NCBI GenBank assembly: GCA_003279945.1
Contig: QCGK01000003.1
Location: forward strand, 62,001-126,000
Length of the DNA: 64,000 nt
Source of the DNA: Prochlorococcus sp. AG-388-A01
GTDB lineage: Bacteria; Cyanobacteriota; Cyanobacteriia; PCC-6307; Cyanobiaceae
Direction: 5' to 3'
Each line of letters begins with the position of its first letter. Within the stretch, counting starts at the first letter, position 1. Below are positions 22,738 through 32,119 of the stretch, one piece after another. Under the pieces are notes generated by a model. The model saw only the letters and a list, made by a program, of their open reading frames with translations. It made no database searches and was not told the origin of the DNA. The position numbers were made by a program, and so were the translations under genes.

Positions 22738-23907
22738 ATGATATTAATAAATATCCTCTTGGTTCTTTTAGTTTTTTTAATTCTTTCAGACTTATATATT
22801 AAAAAATCACCTAAATCAAAGTTAGATTTGGTACCTATAAATTACAAAATCAAAAAAAAGGATGGTTTAAACGAATTAATTATTGATTTAAAAATAACTA
22901 ATACAAGTAAAACCAAAGAGACGATGGTTTCTAATATAAAGTTTGAATTAGATTTTTTTAAAAGCAAAGGTAATGAATATTGTCAAAATTTAAATTATCA
23001 AGAAGATATTTATATTAATGATAATAATAAAATTAAGAATTTAAATAATTATTGGCCAACAACAATTATCAAGTCAAATTCAGAATTATTTATAAGAATC
23101 ATATATAAATTTAGCAATAATAATTTTAGAAAAAAAATAAAATATCTATGGTTAAAAGTATTTTGGGAGAAATATGGACATTTTGGTATTTCAAAAAATA
23201 AAGATTGTTTATTAATTAATTTAGATGGTCAAAAACAAAGGCCGCAAGAAGTTTTTGAAATTCAAATAAACAATAAATATAAGGCTTTTGCTATTAAAAC
23301 TGATTTACTTGGTTGCTTTGATGACCCAGTAAATACTGTGATTGAATACTGTAAAGGAATTGTAGAAAAAAATGATATTTTAACAATCGGTGAGAGTCCA
23401 CTTGCGATTATGCAAAATAGGTATATTGCCCCTCAAAATTTAGAATATGGTTTATTTTCGCAAGCATTATGTTATTTTTTTCACCCCACAAGCAGTCTCG
23501 CAACTGCTTGCGGAATGCAATTATTAATAAATAGAATTGGAGTCACAAGAATAACCTTTGCATTGATTGTTGGATTTCTCTTTAAATTAGTTGGTATTAA
23601 GGGTATGTTTTATAGGTTAACTGGTTCAGAATCGTCTCTCATTGATGATATTAGCGGTACAGTCACACCTTACGACAAAAGTATAGTTATGGGTCCTCTC
23701 AATGCGGATTTATTTTGTAAGGAAGTCTCGAAATATCTAAATATAGATGTTGCAGTAGTCGATGTTAATGATCTTGGAGGTGTAAAAGTTTTAGCTAGTT
23801 CAAATAAAAAAGCAAATAAAATACTCAAAAGAAACTTAATATCTAATCCAGCTGGCAATGGAGATGAAAAAACTCCTATAGTGTTAATAAGAGAAAAAAG
23901 TAAATGA
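22738..23907 (+). CDS. CofE-like (F420-0:gamma-glutamyl ligase family) protein
   Basis: A membrane anchor occupies residues 2-20 (INILLVLLVFLILSDLYI), and a beta-rich segment follows to about residue 165. From about residue 180 it resembles the F420-0:gamma-glutamyl ligase family (AIKTDLLGCFDDPVNTVIEYCKG, ILTIGESPLAIMQ, GPLNADLFCKE, VVDVNDLGGVKVLA). I see no other F420 synthesis gene in the window, and cyanobacterial use of F420 by this protein is unproven; it may act on another acid. The last 4 nt overlap the next gene. Confidence 0.8.
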   Translation: MILINILLVLLVFLILSDLYIKKSPKSKLDLVPINYKIKKKDGLNELIIDLKITNTSKTKETMVSNIKFELDFFKSKGNEYCQNLNYQEDIYINDNNKIKNLNNYWPTTIIKSNSELFIRIIYKFSNNNFRKKIKYLWLKVFWEKYGHFGISKNKDCLLINLDGQKQRPQEVFEIQINNKYKAFAIKTDLLGCFDDPVNTVIEYCKGIVEKNDILTIGESPLAIMQNRYIAPQNLEYGLFSQALCYFFHPTSSLATACGMQLLINRIGVTRITFALIVGFLFKLVGIKGMFYRLTGSESSLIDDISGTVTPYDKSIVMGPLNADLFCKEVSKYLNIDVAVVDVNDLGGVKVLASSNKKANKILKRNLISNPAGNGDEKTPIVLIREKSK

Positions 23908-24959
23908 AAAAAGATACCTCTAATTCTTTTCAATCTATAAAAGAAATGGAAGTAACTTTTGAAGAACTCCATATAAGGCATATTAATCTCTTAATAGATA
24001 GGAAAAATAAGGAATTGAATAATTGGTTTCTAAAGATGGCAATTATAAATACCTTTGATGACTTAAAAATTTTTTTAAATAATCTTAAGAAAAATAAATA
24101 TAAATGCATAATTGCAATATCTAGAAACGAAATTATAGGTTATTTGAATATTTTCCCTTTGAACAAAAAAGAGACTTGCTTAAAAATATCTAAGCCCAAG
24201 TTAATTAACAGCAAGTGTTCTTTAACAGATAAACAATTAACTTTAGAATTGATAAAAAAATCTATCTCCATAACAGACATTAAGACTTCAAGTTGGATCA
24301 TTAACTCTGATATAAACAATGTTGACCTTATATCAACTTCAAGAGAATTAGGCTTTCAGCCGTTAGGAGAGATAATACTTTGGGATGGTTATGATCTACA
24401 TAAATCTATAAAGCAAAATAACCAAAGCCCTAAATTAATTAATGAATTCCAAAAAATTAATAAACAAAATATATTGAAAATAGTGAATTTCGTTAGATCT
24501 AATCAATCGCCCTTAATAAGAAATATTTTAGATTTTGATCAAGACGATATCCTTAAAAGAAATAACTCTAAAAGCGGTGCCTTAATATATGAAAATTCTG
24601 TTTTATGTACAATTTTAAAAGATATAAATTATCAAAACGAAGAAATTTATACTTTAACCTTAAATAGATTTTGGGATAAGAAATTCAATACTATTCTAAA
24701 AGAATTTATAAAAGGATTTTTTGAAAAATCTCCTGTTTCTTATTTAAAAACCTATAAAGAAAATTCTCAATTAAATCTTTTTCTCGAAGAATGTGATCTG
24801 AAAGAAAAAAATCAAGAACTTATTCTTATCAGGAATACAATTGTTAAGAATGAAGCCAAACAAGTAAATAAAATAAATCAATCTTTCGAATCAATCTTTG
24901 AAAAATTAAGTCCACAAGGTAATCCATATCCATCACCTTTTCCATTAAAAACAAAATGA
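23904..24959 (+). CDS. Conserved cyanobacterial protein, possible GNAT-like, 351 aa
   Basis: Very Lys/Asn-rich protein. Residues 20-160 have the look of an acetyltransferase fold ([17 protein letters not shown], then a [12 protein letters not shown] strand and [20 protein letters not shown] at the usual C-terminal GNAT strand), but a clear acetyl-CoA loop (Q/R-x2-G-x-G/A) is absent. The C-terminus ends in [13 protein letters not shown]. It overlaps both neighbours by 4 nt (ATGA), so it is cotranslated with the CofE-like gene and ruvX. Function uncertain. Confidence 0.7.
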   Translation: MKKDTSNSFQSIKEMEVTFEELHIRHINLLIDRKNKELNNWFLKMAIINTFDDLKIFLNNLKKNKYKCIIAISRNEIIGYLNIFPLNKKETCLKISKPKLINSKCSLTDKQLTLELIKKSISITDIKTSSWIINSDINNVDLISTSRELGFQPLGEIILWDGYDLHKSIKQNNQSPKLINEFQKINKQNILKIVNFVRSNQSPLIRNILDFDQDDILKRNNSKSGALIYENSVLCTILKDINYQNEEIYTLTLNRFWDKKFNTILKEFIKGFFEKSPVSYLKTYKENSQLNLFLEECDLKEKNQELILIRNTIVKNEAKQVNKINQSFESIFEKLSPQGNPYPSPFPLKTK

Positions 24960-25417
24960 AATTTTGCAAACCAAAACCTAGGTCAATTTTGAGTTTGGAT
25001 GTAGGTACCAAAAGGATAGGATTGGCTTATTGTGATCCCCTATGCATAACATCAAATATACTTCCAGCAATTAAAAGGTTTGAAAATAATCAAGAGCTTA
25101 AAATCATTAGAAATCATATAGATTATTTTAATTTGACTGGTTTTATTGTTGGTCTTCCACTTGATGAGGAAGGTCAAATAACTCCTCAAGCTATTGACTG
25201 TAAAAATTACGGTCAATTACTTTCAAATGAATTTAAGCTGCCATTTTCTTACGTCAACGAACATAGCTCAACCTGGGAATCTTCAAATAGATTTGGAATT
25301 AAGAAAGATAAATCTGGATTGATTGATAGTTTTTCAGCAAAAATAATACTTGAACAATGGATCGAAGAAGGTCCTGAATTAGAAGAATTAGCTGGTAAAC
25401 GTCAGATAAAATATTAG
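24956..25417 (+). CDS. ruvX: Putative Holliday junction resolvase / pre-16S rRNA nuclease YqgF
   Basis: RNase-H-fold nuclease. The first acidic residue is in [16 protein letters not shown] near residue 15, [11 protein letters not shown] forms the second region, NEHSSTWES replaces the usual DERxST, and [16 protein letters not shown] carries the last catalytic Asp. In E. coli it processes the 5' end of 16S rRNA, and the family is also discussed in recombination. It has 153 residues. It overlaps the upstream gene by 4 nt. Confidence 0.92.
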   Translation: MKFCKPKPRSILSLDVGTKRIGLAYCDPLCITSNILPAIKRFENNQELKIIRNHIDYFNLTGFIVGLPLDEEGQITPQAIDCKNYGQLLSNEFKLPFSYVNEHSSTWESSNRFGIKKDKSGLIDSFSAKIILEQWIEEGPELEELAGKRQIKY

Positions 25418-25443
25418 TATTAAAAAGGATAGATAATTTTTAA

Positions 25444-25980
25444 ATGAAAGAAACTAACTCAAATGATAATTATGATGCTCAGACACTATTATTAAATGAC
25501 TCAAATGGAAACGAGCTATTTTGTTATCTTGAACAATTAGTAAGTGTTGAAGGTCAAGAATATGCCTTATTAACCCCAGTTGATACACCAGTAAGTCTAT
25601 TCAAGATAAATGAAAAAAACGAACCTGAACTAATTGAGAAAATAGATAAAAATGAACAAATACTAAAAAATGCTGAAGCGGTTCTTCAAGAACATGATTT
25701 AAGACTCATTAGATCAGCAGTGACATTAACGGTATCAGGAGAACTTGAAGAACCAATTTACGATGAATTAGAAGAAGATATTATCGATGATGATAGTGAG
25801 AGTTATGAATTACTTGTTAACTTTAATCTTTTTGACCAAGAATATGGCTTATATATTCCACTAGATCCTTTTTTTATTGTGGGTAAATTAAAAGACAAAG
25901 GAGTCTTATTAGTTGAAGATGATGAGTTCGATAAAATTCAACCTTTGATTGAAACTGAGCTTGAAAAAAGTAATTCTTAA
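25444..25980 (+). CDS. DUF3727/DUF1292-family protein
   Basis: Acidic 178-residue protein: an N-terminal DUF1292-like part (LNDSNGNELFCYLEQLVSVEGQEYALLTPVDTPV), a long acidic linker (YDELEEDIIDDDSE), then a second beta region (YGLYIPLDPFFIVGKLKD). Found across cyanobacteria and plastids, function unknown. The fixed gene order ruvX, this gene, yqeG in this window follows other picocyanobacteria. Confidence 0.85.
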   Translation: MKETNSNDNYDAQTLLLNDSNGNELFCYLEQLVSVEGQEYALLTPVDTPVSLFKINEKNEPELIEKIDKNEQILKNAEAVLQEHDLRLIRSAVTLTVSGELEEPIYDELEEDIIDDDSESYELLVNFNLFDQEYGLYIPLDPFFIVGKLKDKGVLLVEDDEFDKIQPLIETELEKSNS

Positions 25981-25985
25981 AATAA

Positions 25986-26480
25986 ATGCGGTCTATCCTA
26001 AAAGTTAATTGGGATTCAAATTTGCCTATATATGCGATTTCTCAATCTGATTTACAAAAAGAGGGGATTCACTCTTTATTACTTGACGTGGATGGAACTC
26101 TAGTAAATAGAAAGTCAAATATGATCCCAAAAGCAGTAAAAAATTGGATCAGAGAATCAAAAAAACTTTTCTCCCTATATCTTATAAGTAATAATCCATC
26201 AAAAAAAAGGATCGCGAAAATAGCGAAAGAATTAAATTTAAAATACAAATACAATGCATCAAAACCAAGAAAAAAAGTAACTTTGTCTGCTATCAAAGAA
26301 ATTGGCAGTGAGCCAAAAAATATAGCCATTATTGGCGACAGGATTTTTACAGATATTATTGTTGGGAATAGATGTAATATAAAAACAATTTTGGTAAAGC
26401 GATTAAAGAGAGATGGCTTGCCTATAAAATTTAATTTAACTTTGACAATAGAAAAATTAATTTCTCATTATATAAAATGA
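25986..26480 (+). CDS. yqeG: YqeG-family HAD IIIA phosphatase
   Basis: HAD-superfamily phosphatase. Motif [14 protein letters not shown] holds the nucleophile Asp, motif II is LISNN, and motif III is in [17 protein letters not shown]. Type IIIA has no large cap. The family includes mitochondrial Gep4, a phosphatidylglycerophosphate phosphatase, so this may complete phosphatidylglycerol synthesis begun by PgsA. That role is inference from the family. 164 residues, overlapping proB by 4 nt. Confidence 0.9.
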   Translation: MRSILKVNWDSNLPIYAISQSDLQKEGIHSLLLDVDGTLVNRKSNMIPKAVKNWIRESKKLFSLYLISNNPSKKRIAKIAKELNLKYKYNASKPRKKVTLSAIKEIGSEPKNIAIIGDRIFTDIIVGNRCNIKTILVKRLKRDGLPIKFNLTLTIEKLISHYIK

Positions 26481-27559
26481 AAACTTGGGTTATAAAAATT
26501 GGTACTAGTATTTTAAGAGGAACAGAGGAAACATCTACCGAAGAAGTTATTGAAACCCTTTGTAGATCCTTTATAAATTTTCTTTCAAAAGGAAATAAAT
26601 TAATTTTAGTAACTAGTGGAGCAGTTGGATTAGGTTGCCAAAAATTAAATATTAAAACGAGACCAAATGATTTAAGTACTCTTCAAGCTACTGCTGCAGT
26701 AGGCCAAGTTAATTTAATGACTTTGTACGATAAAGTATTTAATAAATTAGGTCACAATATTGCTCAAATTTTAATAACGAAAAATGATTTCAATTCACGA
26801 GAGTCATTCAATAATGCTTCTAAAACATTAAAAAAATTAATTGATTTGAATGTTATTCCAATAGTAAACGAAAATGATACGGTAGCAAATGAAGAGCTTA
26901 AATATGGAGATAATGATACCCTCTCTGCCTTAGTAGCCTTAGCTATAAATGCTAACAAGCTTATTTTATTAACCGATATTGAAAATCTATACTCAAAAGA
27001 TCCACGTAATAATAAAGATGCGCATCCTATTAAGGAAGTTCATAATAATGAATTAAAAGAAATTAAAGATAAAAACATTCAAAACTCAGTGAACGAATGG
27101 GGAACAGGAGGAATTTCTACAAAACTAATTTCTGCAGAAATTGCAACAAAAGGAGGAGTTGAAGTCCAACTAGTTGATGGGACTAATAAAAGAAACTTAA
27201 TTGAAATTTTTAATGATAATAAAATTGGAACTTTATTTTATCCAGTAGAAAAACCTATAGCAAACAAAAAAAGTTGGCTTTCACATGCAATTCATACAGT
27301 AGGCAAAATCACCTTAGATGATGGAGCTTATTTTGCTATTAAAAAAAAAGGTGCCTCACTTTTAGCAGTTGGTGTTAAAAATGTAGAAGGAAACTTTACT
27401 GTTAATCAAGCAGTTAAAATCGTAAATACAAATGATAAAGAAGTTGCAAAAGGTTTAGTATCAATAAGTAGCGACAAATTAAGAAGTATCTTGAATAATA
27501 AAGAAAATAACAACTCCTCGATAATTGTCGTTCACAGAGATGTTCTTGCTCTCTCTTAA
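26477..27559 (+). CDS. proB: Glutamate 5-kinase
   Basis: First step of proline synthesis: ATP-dependent phosphorylation of glutamate. The amino-acid-kinase fold spans about residues 1-255 ([60 protein letters not shown]), followed by a PUA domain (about 270-345). Length 360 matches the two-domain form. It is probably feedback-inhibited by proline, as in the family. It overlaps yqeG by 4 nt. Confidence 0.97.
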   Translation: MKTWVIKIGTSILRGTEETSTEEVIETLCRSFINFLSKGNKLILVTSGAVGLGCQKLNIKTRPNDLSTLQATAAVGQVNLMTLYDKVFNKLGHNIAQILITKNDFNSRESFNNASKTLKKLIDLNVIPIVNENDTVANEELKYGDNDTLSALVALAINANKLILLTDIENLYSKDPRNNKDAHPIKEVHNNELKEIKDKNIQNSVNEWGTGGISTKLISAEIATKGGVEVQLVDGTNKRNLIEIFNDNKIGTLFYPVEKPIANKKSWLSHAIHTVGKITLDDGAYFAIKKKGASLLAVGVKNVEGNFTVNQAVKIVNTNDKEVAKGLVSISSDKLRSILNNKENNNSSIIVVHRDVLALS

Positions 27560-27578
27560 AAATAATTAAAACTGAAAA

Positions 27579-28613
27579 ATGCTTTTAAGTGATTTAGTTG
27601 GTCTAATAAAAAAAGGAAATTCAAATTTTATTAGTGCCAATATTGTTGAAGATTTAAATATAGATGATGCTGCCTCATTAGATGATGTAGATAACCATCA
27701 AATATCCTTTTTAGAAGAAAATAATATACTTAAAGAAAAATTAGATCACACTAAAGCATCAGCAATAATAACTTCTAACAACAATGAAATTGTTAGCGCC
27801 TTAAAGAAACTCAATATATCAAACATAATTGTTAAAAATCCAAGAATTGCATTTGCAGAAGTATTAGATTGTTTATATAAAACTATAAATTTCAAACCAG
27901 GAATTCACGCTTCAGCCGTTATTGATAAAACTGCAATAATTGGAGCAGATTGCCATATTGGACCTAATGTCTATATTGGAGAAAATACTGTAATTGGTGA
28001 CAATAATCGTATTCTTCCCGGAACATCAATTTTAGGAAATGTTCGAATAGGAGATAATAATATAATCCATACAAATTGTGTTATTTACGAAAATACCACT
28101 CTAAAAAATAATTGTGTAATTAATTCAAATTCTGTTGTTGGATCAGAGGGATTTGGTTTTATTCCTAAAGATGGCAAATGGGTAAAGATGCCTCAAAAAG
28201 GTGGCGTAAAAATAATGAGTTTTGTAGAAATTGGAACAAATTGCTGTATTGATAGACCCGCAGTAGGGTTTACTTTTATTGATGAGGGAACAAAGTTGGA
28301 TAATTTAATACAAATAGGTCATGGAGTTAAAATTGGTAAGAATTGCGCATTTGCAGCTCAAGTTGGTATCGCTGGAGGAGCACAAATTGGAAATGGTGTT
28401 ATTTTAGCAGGACAAGTAGGTGTAAATAATAGAGTAAAGGTTGGGAATAATGTCATAGCGAGTTCAAAATGCGGCATCCATTGCGACATAGAAGATGGCA
28501 AGGTAATTAGCGGTTTTCCCGCGATGGATAATAAATCTTGGCTAAGGAGTTCAAGTATTTTTAAAAAATTACCAGAATTAGCAAAAAAACTTAGACAATT
28601 AGACAAGCAATAA
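27579..28613 (+). CDS. lpxD: UDP-3-O-acylglucosamine N-acyltransferase
   Basis: Third step of lipid A synthesis. An N-terminal uridine-binding domain (about 1-100) is followed by a left-handed beta helix of hexapeptide repeats (IGADCHIGPNVYIGENTVIG ...); the catalytic His is in IQIGHGVKIG, and SEGFGFIPKDGKWVKMPQ is the family's characteristic loop. It has 344 residues. The gene agrees with picocyanobacteria making a simplified lipid A. Confidence 0.96.
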   Translation: MLLSDLVGLIKKGNSNFISANIVEDLNIDDAASLDDVDNHQISFLEENNILKEKLDHTKASAIITSNNNEIVSALKKLNISNIIVKNPRIAFAEVLDCLYKTINFKPGIHASAVIDKTAIIGADCHIGPNVYIGENTVIGDNNRILPGTSILGNVRIGDNNIIHTNCVIYENTTLKNNCVINSNSVVGSEGFGFIPKDGKWVKMPQKGGVKIMSFVEIGTNCCIDRPAVGFTFIDEGTKLDNLIQIGHGVKIGKNCAFAAQVGIAGGAQIGNGVILAGQVGVNNRVKVGNNVIASSKCGIHCDIEDGKVISGFPAMDNKSWLRSSSIFKKLPELAKKLRQLDKQ

Positions 28614-28641
28614 TTTATTGTTCTATTAAACAAAAATTTAA

Positions 28642-29715
28642 ATGAAGAAATATAAGATTGTTTTATTGTCAGGAGACGGAATTGGACCAGAGATTTCAGA
28701 AGTTTCAAAAAAAGTATTAAAAAAGCTTTCAAAAAATCATAATTTCGATATTGAGATTATTGAAAAATTATTTGGAGGGATAGCTTATGAAAAATGTGGG
28801 ACTCCTGCTCCAGATGAGACACTAGATCAATGCAAAAAAAGTGATGCAGTACTTTTAGCATGTGTTGGAGATATTAAATATGACTCTCTTGAAAGAGAAT
28901 TAAGACCAGAAAGTGGTTTACTAAAGTTAAGATCTGCCCTAAACCTTTTCGCAAATATTAGGCCTGTCAAAATAAGAAAATCTCTTTTAGATTCAAGTTC
29001 ATTAAAAAAAGAAATCGTTGAGAATGTAGATCTTATTGTTGTAAGAGAATTAATAGGGGGTATTTATTTTGGTAAACCTAGAGGACATATAACAAATACA
29101 AAAATCCCAAAAGCTTTCAATACGATGGTTTATGATTCGTTCGAAATAGAGAGAATAACTGAAATAGCGATAAAAATTGCTAACCAAAGAAATAAAAAAA
29201 TATGTTCTGTTGATAAATCAAACGTTCTTGAGGTTAGTCAATTGTGGAGAGATACAGTTTTAAATATCACCTCAAAAGATAAAAATATTTTTTTAAGCAA
29301 TATGTACGTTGATAATGCAGCAATGCAATTAGTAAGAGATCCTGGTCAATTTGATGTGATTTTAACTAGTAATTTATTTGGTGATATTTTAAGCGATTTA
29401 GCCGCAATGTTAACTGGTTCTATTGGTATGCTTCCTTCTGCATCTCTAAACAATAATGGTCCAGGAGTTTTTGAACCTGTTCATGGTTCGGCTCCTGATA
29501 TAGCTGGTAAAAACATAGCAAATCCTATTGCGATGCTTTTATCCGCTTCCATGATGTTAAAAATTGGATTGAATGAAGAAGAAGCCGCAGAAAATTTAGA
29601 GACTGCCATTGATAAAGTTTTATCAAAAGGATTTAGAACAGTCGATTTAGCTAATGGGTCTTCCGAAGTATTATCTTGCAGTGAAATCGGAGATAAAATA
29701 ATAGATGAAATTTAA
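28642..29715 (+). CDS. leuB: 3-isopropylmalate dehydrogenase
   Basis: Leucine biosynthesis: NAD-dependent oxidation and decarboxylation of 3-isopropylmalate. Family motifs LSGDGIGPEI (start), RPESGLLKLRSALNLFANIRPV (substrate Arg residues), VRELIGGIYFGKPRG, and the metal Asp residues in VILTSNLFGDILSDLAA, with GSAPDIAGKNIANP for NAD binding. It has 357 residues. It starts 28 nt after lpxD. Confidence 0.97.
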   Translation: MKKYKIVLLSGDGIGPEISEVSKKVLKKLSKNHNFDIEIIEKLFGGIAYEKCGTPAPDETLDQCKKSDAVLLACVGDIKYDSLERELRPESGLLKLRSALNLFANIRPVKIRKSLLDSSSLKKEIVENVDLIVVRELIGGIYFGKPRGHITNTKIPKAFNTMVYDSFEIERITEIAIKIANQRNKKICSVDKSNVLEVSQLWRDTVLNITSKDKNIFLSNMYVDNAAMQLVRDPGQFDVILTSNLFGDILSDLAAMLTGSIGMLPSASLNNNGPGVFEPVHGSAPDIAGKNIANPIAMLLSASMMLKIGLNEEEAAENLETAIDKVLSKGFRTVDLANGSSEVLSCSEIGDKIIDEI

Positions 29716-29773
29716 AAAAAAATTAATAAATAAAAAAATATTTTTAACTTGAACATAAAGTTGGCATATGACC

Positions 29774-29789
29774 TGTCAGAATTGTCAGA
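29774..29789 (+). repeat. Direct repeat TGTCAGA upstream of prk
   Basis: TGTCAGA occurs at 29774-29780 and 29783-29789 with a 9-bp period, 16-31 nt before the prk ATG. It may lie in the leader or over the promoter; no protein can be named. Confidence 0.3.
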
Positions 29790-29804
29790 TATTGTTTTTA
29801 AAAA

Positions 29805-30704
29805 ATGTCAAAACGTCATCCAGTAGTCGCTGTAACAGGATCTTCAGGAGCAGGAACAAGTACAGTAAAAAGAGCCTTTGAGCATATTTTTGCCAGAGAA
29901 GATATTGTTCCCGCAGTTGTAGAAGGTGATAGTTACCACAGGTTTGAGAGAATGCCAATGAAAAAAGCTATGGCAGAAGCTCTTTCAAAAGGTGAAAATT
30001 TCTCTCACTTTGGTCCAGAGGCTAATCTTTTTGACAAGCTAGAAGAACTTTTTAAAATCTATGGTGAAACTGGAGGAGGTAAGAAAAGATATTATCTTCA
30101 TAGTCCTGAAGAAGCTGAAGAACATAATTCAAGACTTGGGACATCCTTAGAACCAGGACAATTTACTCCATGGGAAGATATTCCTGAGGGGACAGACGTA
30201 CTTTTTTATGAAGGTTTACATGGTGGAGTAGAAGGTGAAGGGTACAATGTGGCATCTTATGCTGATTTACTTGTTGGCGTTGTCCCCATAACAAATTTAG
30301 AGTGGATTCAAAAAATTCATAGAGATAACGCAGAGAGAGGTTACTCAGCTGAAACCATTGTGGATACAATATTGAGGAGAATGCCTGATTATATAAATCA
30401 CATTTGTCCACAATTCAGTAAAACTGATATTAATTTCCAAAGAATTCCTACAATTGATACTTCTAATCCTTTCATATGCAGGAATATCCCAACTCCTGAC
30501 GAGAGTTTTGTAATCATACATTTTAGAAAAGGGGCAAGAGAGAAATGGGGAATAGACTTTCAATACTTGCTTGGAATGATTCACGATTCATTTATGTCAA
30601 GTCCAACCAGTATCGTTGTAAATGGTGGAAAAATGGGATTCGCAATGGAACTTATACTTACTCCAATAATTCATAAAATGATTGAAGAGAAAAATGAAGG
30701 ATAA
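29805..30704 (+). CDS. prk: Phosphoribulokinase, bacterial (class I) type
   Basis: Makes ribulose 1,5-bisphosphate for RuBisCO. The N-terminus VAVTGSSGAGTST is the P-loop (residues 12-20) of the proteobacterial CbbP-type enzymes, followed by VEGDSYHRFER for the catalytic Asp and substrate Arg, and FYEGLHGGVEG for Walker B. Length 299, shorter than the plant/cyanobacterial class II enzyme. The plant regulatory cysteines near the P-loop are absent: the only two are C201 and C225. This suggests no thioredoxin switch at the usual site. The gene follows leuB by 89 nt with a direct repeat between. Confidence 0.95.
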   Translation: MSKRHPVVAVTGSSGAGTSTVKRAFEHIFAREDIVPAVVEGDSYHRFERMPMKKAMAEALSKGENFSHFGPEANLFDKLEELFKIYGETGGGKKRYYLHSPEEAEEHNSRLGTSLEPGQFTPWEDIPEGTDVLFYEGLHGGVEGEGYNVASYADLLVGVVPITNLEWIQKIHRDNAERGYSAETIVDTILRRMPDYINHICPQFSKTDINFQRIPTIDTSNPFICRNIPTPDESFVIIHFRKGAREKWGIDFQYLLGMIHDSFMSSPTSIVVNGGKMGFAMELILTPIIHKMIEEKNEG

Positions 30705-30841
30705 TTAATTTTCGATTATTAATTTAAATTATTTTTTTTTAAACTTAGAGAAATTTTAATTTTCGAAATCTCAAATTTTTATATATCTTTCTTGATAAAA
30801 GTACCTTACTTAGATTTAAATAGAAAAAAACAGGTAACGTT

Positions 30842-31723
30842 GTGTCATTAATCGACTGGTTTGCTGCAAGGCGTAAAGATCAATTTGTTGGAAAAGTTTC
30901 GCAAGATACTGACGAGGGAGATGGTTTATGGGTTAAATGTCCAGAATGTTCTCAAGTAGCCTATAGAAAAGACCTAATTTCAAATTTCAATGTTTGTAGT
31001 AACTGTGGACACCACAATAGGATTAATAGCGATGAAAGAATAAATATAATTGCTGACAAAAATTCATTCAAGGAGTTTGATAGTTCACTAAGTCCTACAG
31101 ATCCTTTAGGTTTTAAAGATAGGAGGTCATATGCTGATCGAATTAAAGAAAGTCAAGCAGGGACAGGTTTAAGAGATGGAGTAATAACAGGTTTCTGCTC
31201 AGTAAATTCAATGCCCTTAGCATTAGCAGTTATGGATTTTAGATTTATGGGAGGATCCATGGGCTCAGTAGTTGGTGAAAAAATTACAAGGATAATTGAG
31301 AGAGCAACTAAAGAAAATTACTCAATTCTTATTGTTTGCGCATCAGGTGGCGCAAGGATGCAAGAAGGCATGTTAAGTCTCATGCAAATGGCAAAAATAT
31401 CTGGAGCACTAAATAAACATAAAGAAAAAAATCTACTATATATGCCCTTATTAACTCATCCAACCACAGGAGGTGTAACAGCCAGCTTTGCGATGTTAGG
31501 TGATTTAATTTTGGCGGAACCTAAAGCTCTTATTGGATTTGCTGGAAGAAGGGTTATTGAACAAACATTAAGAGAAAAATTACCCGATAATTTTCAAACA
31601 GCTGAATATCTTCTTGAACATGGTTTTGTTGATGTAATAGTGAAAAGAAAAGATCTCAAGACTACTTTGACCAAGATTTTAAAAATTCACGGTGTAAAAG
31701 AAACTATAGAAACAAATATATAA
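30842..31723 (+). CDS. accD: Acetyl-CoA carboxylase carboxyltransferase subunit beta
   Basis: Beta subunit of the carboxyltransferase that makes malonyl-CoA for fatty-acid synthesis. The N-terminal zinc ribbon uses C33-x2-C36 and C52-x2-C55, followed by the crotonase-like core with [20 protein letters not shown] and [15 protein letters not shown]. Length 293. The start is GTG at 30842 (MSLIDWF, the family N-terminus). The partner accA lies elsewhere. Confidence 0.96.
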   Translation: MSLIDWFAARRKDQFVGKVSQDTDEGDGLWVKCPECSQVAYRKDLISNFNVCSNCGHHNRINSDERINIIADKNSFKEFDSSLSPTDPLGFKDRRSYADRIKESQAGTGLRDGVITGFCSVNSMPLALAVMDFRFMGGSMGSVVGEKITRIIERATKENYSILIVCASGGARMQEGMLSLMQMAKISGALNKHKEKNLLYMPLLTHPTTGGVTASFAMLGDLILAEPKALIGFAGRRVIEQTLREKLPDNFQTAEYLLEHGFVDVIVKRKDLKTTLTKILKIHGVKETIETNI

Positions 31724-31724
31724 A

Positions 31725-32117
31725 ATGAAAATGATTTCTAATTTATTTTATTTTTCTTTTAGCCTTTTATTTTTTATTTTAAATTTTGTTCCCTTTTCAT
31801 TTGCAATAGGAAATGTTGATTGGGTTTTCCTAAAAGAGAATAATGATGGAAGAGAATGGCTCGATAAAGGGAGTATTAAGTCGTTTCCAAATGGTGAAAT
31901 AACTGTCTTAACAAAGTTCTTTAAAAATCCAACTAATTCAGATGATGATGGAGAGTTATCACTTTATGTAATGAGAATTAATTGCGATGAAAAAAAGTTC
32001 AAAGATACTTCGATAAATGGAATTCCTCAATTTAATTCAAAATGGCAAACTTCTAATAATGATGAACTAATAGATGTTGTTATTGAAAATAGTTGTTCAG
32101 AGTTTATTGATGGATAA
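31725..32117 (+). CDS. Secreted hypothetical protein, 130 aa
   Basis: A signal peptide (LFYFSFSLLFFILNFVPFSFA, cleavage near residue 27) is followed by a small beta-rich mature domain starting GNVDWVFLKENNDGREWLDKGSIK, with two cysteines (INCDEKKF and NSCSEF). The pattern of a Trp, a 'yLD..si' turn and paired Cys resembles the surface-adhesin-E-like fold, which I hold only loosely. It starts 1 nt after accD and ends 2 nt before the next gene. Confidence 0.7.
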   Translation: MKMISNLFYFSFSLLFFILNFVPFSFAIGNVDWVFLKENNDGREWLDKGSIKSFPNGEITVLTKFFKNPTNSDDDGELSLYVMRINCDEKKFKDTSINGIPQFNSKWQTSNNDELIDVVIENSCSEFIDG

Positions 32118-32119
32118 AA

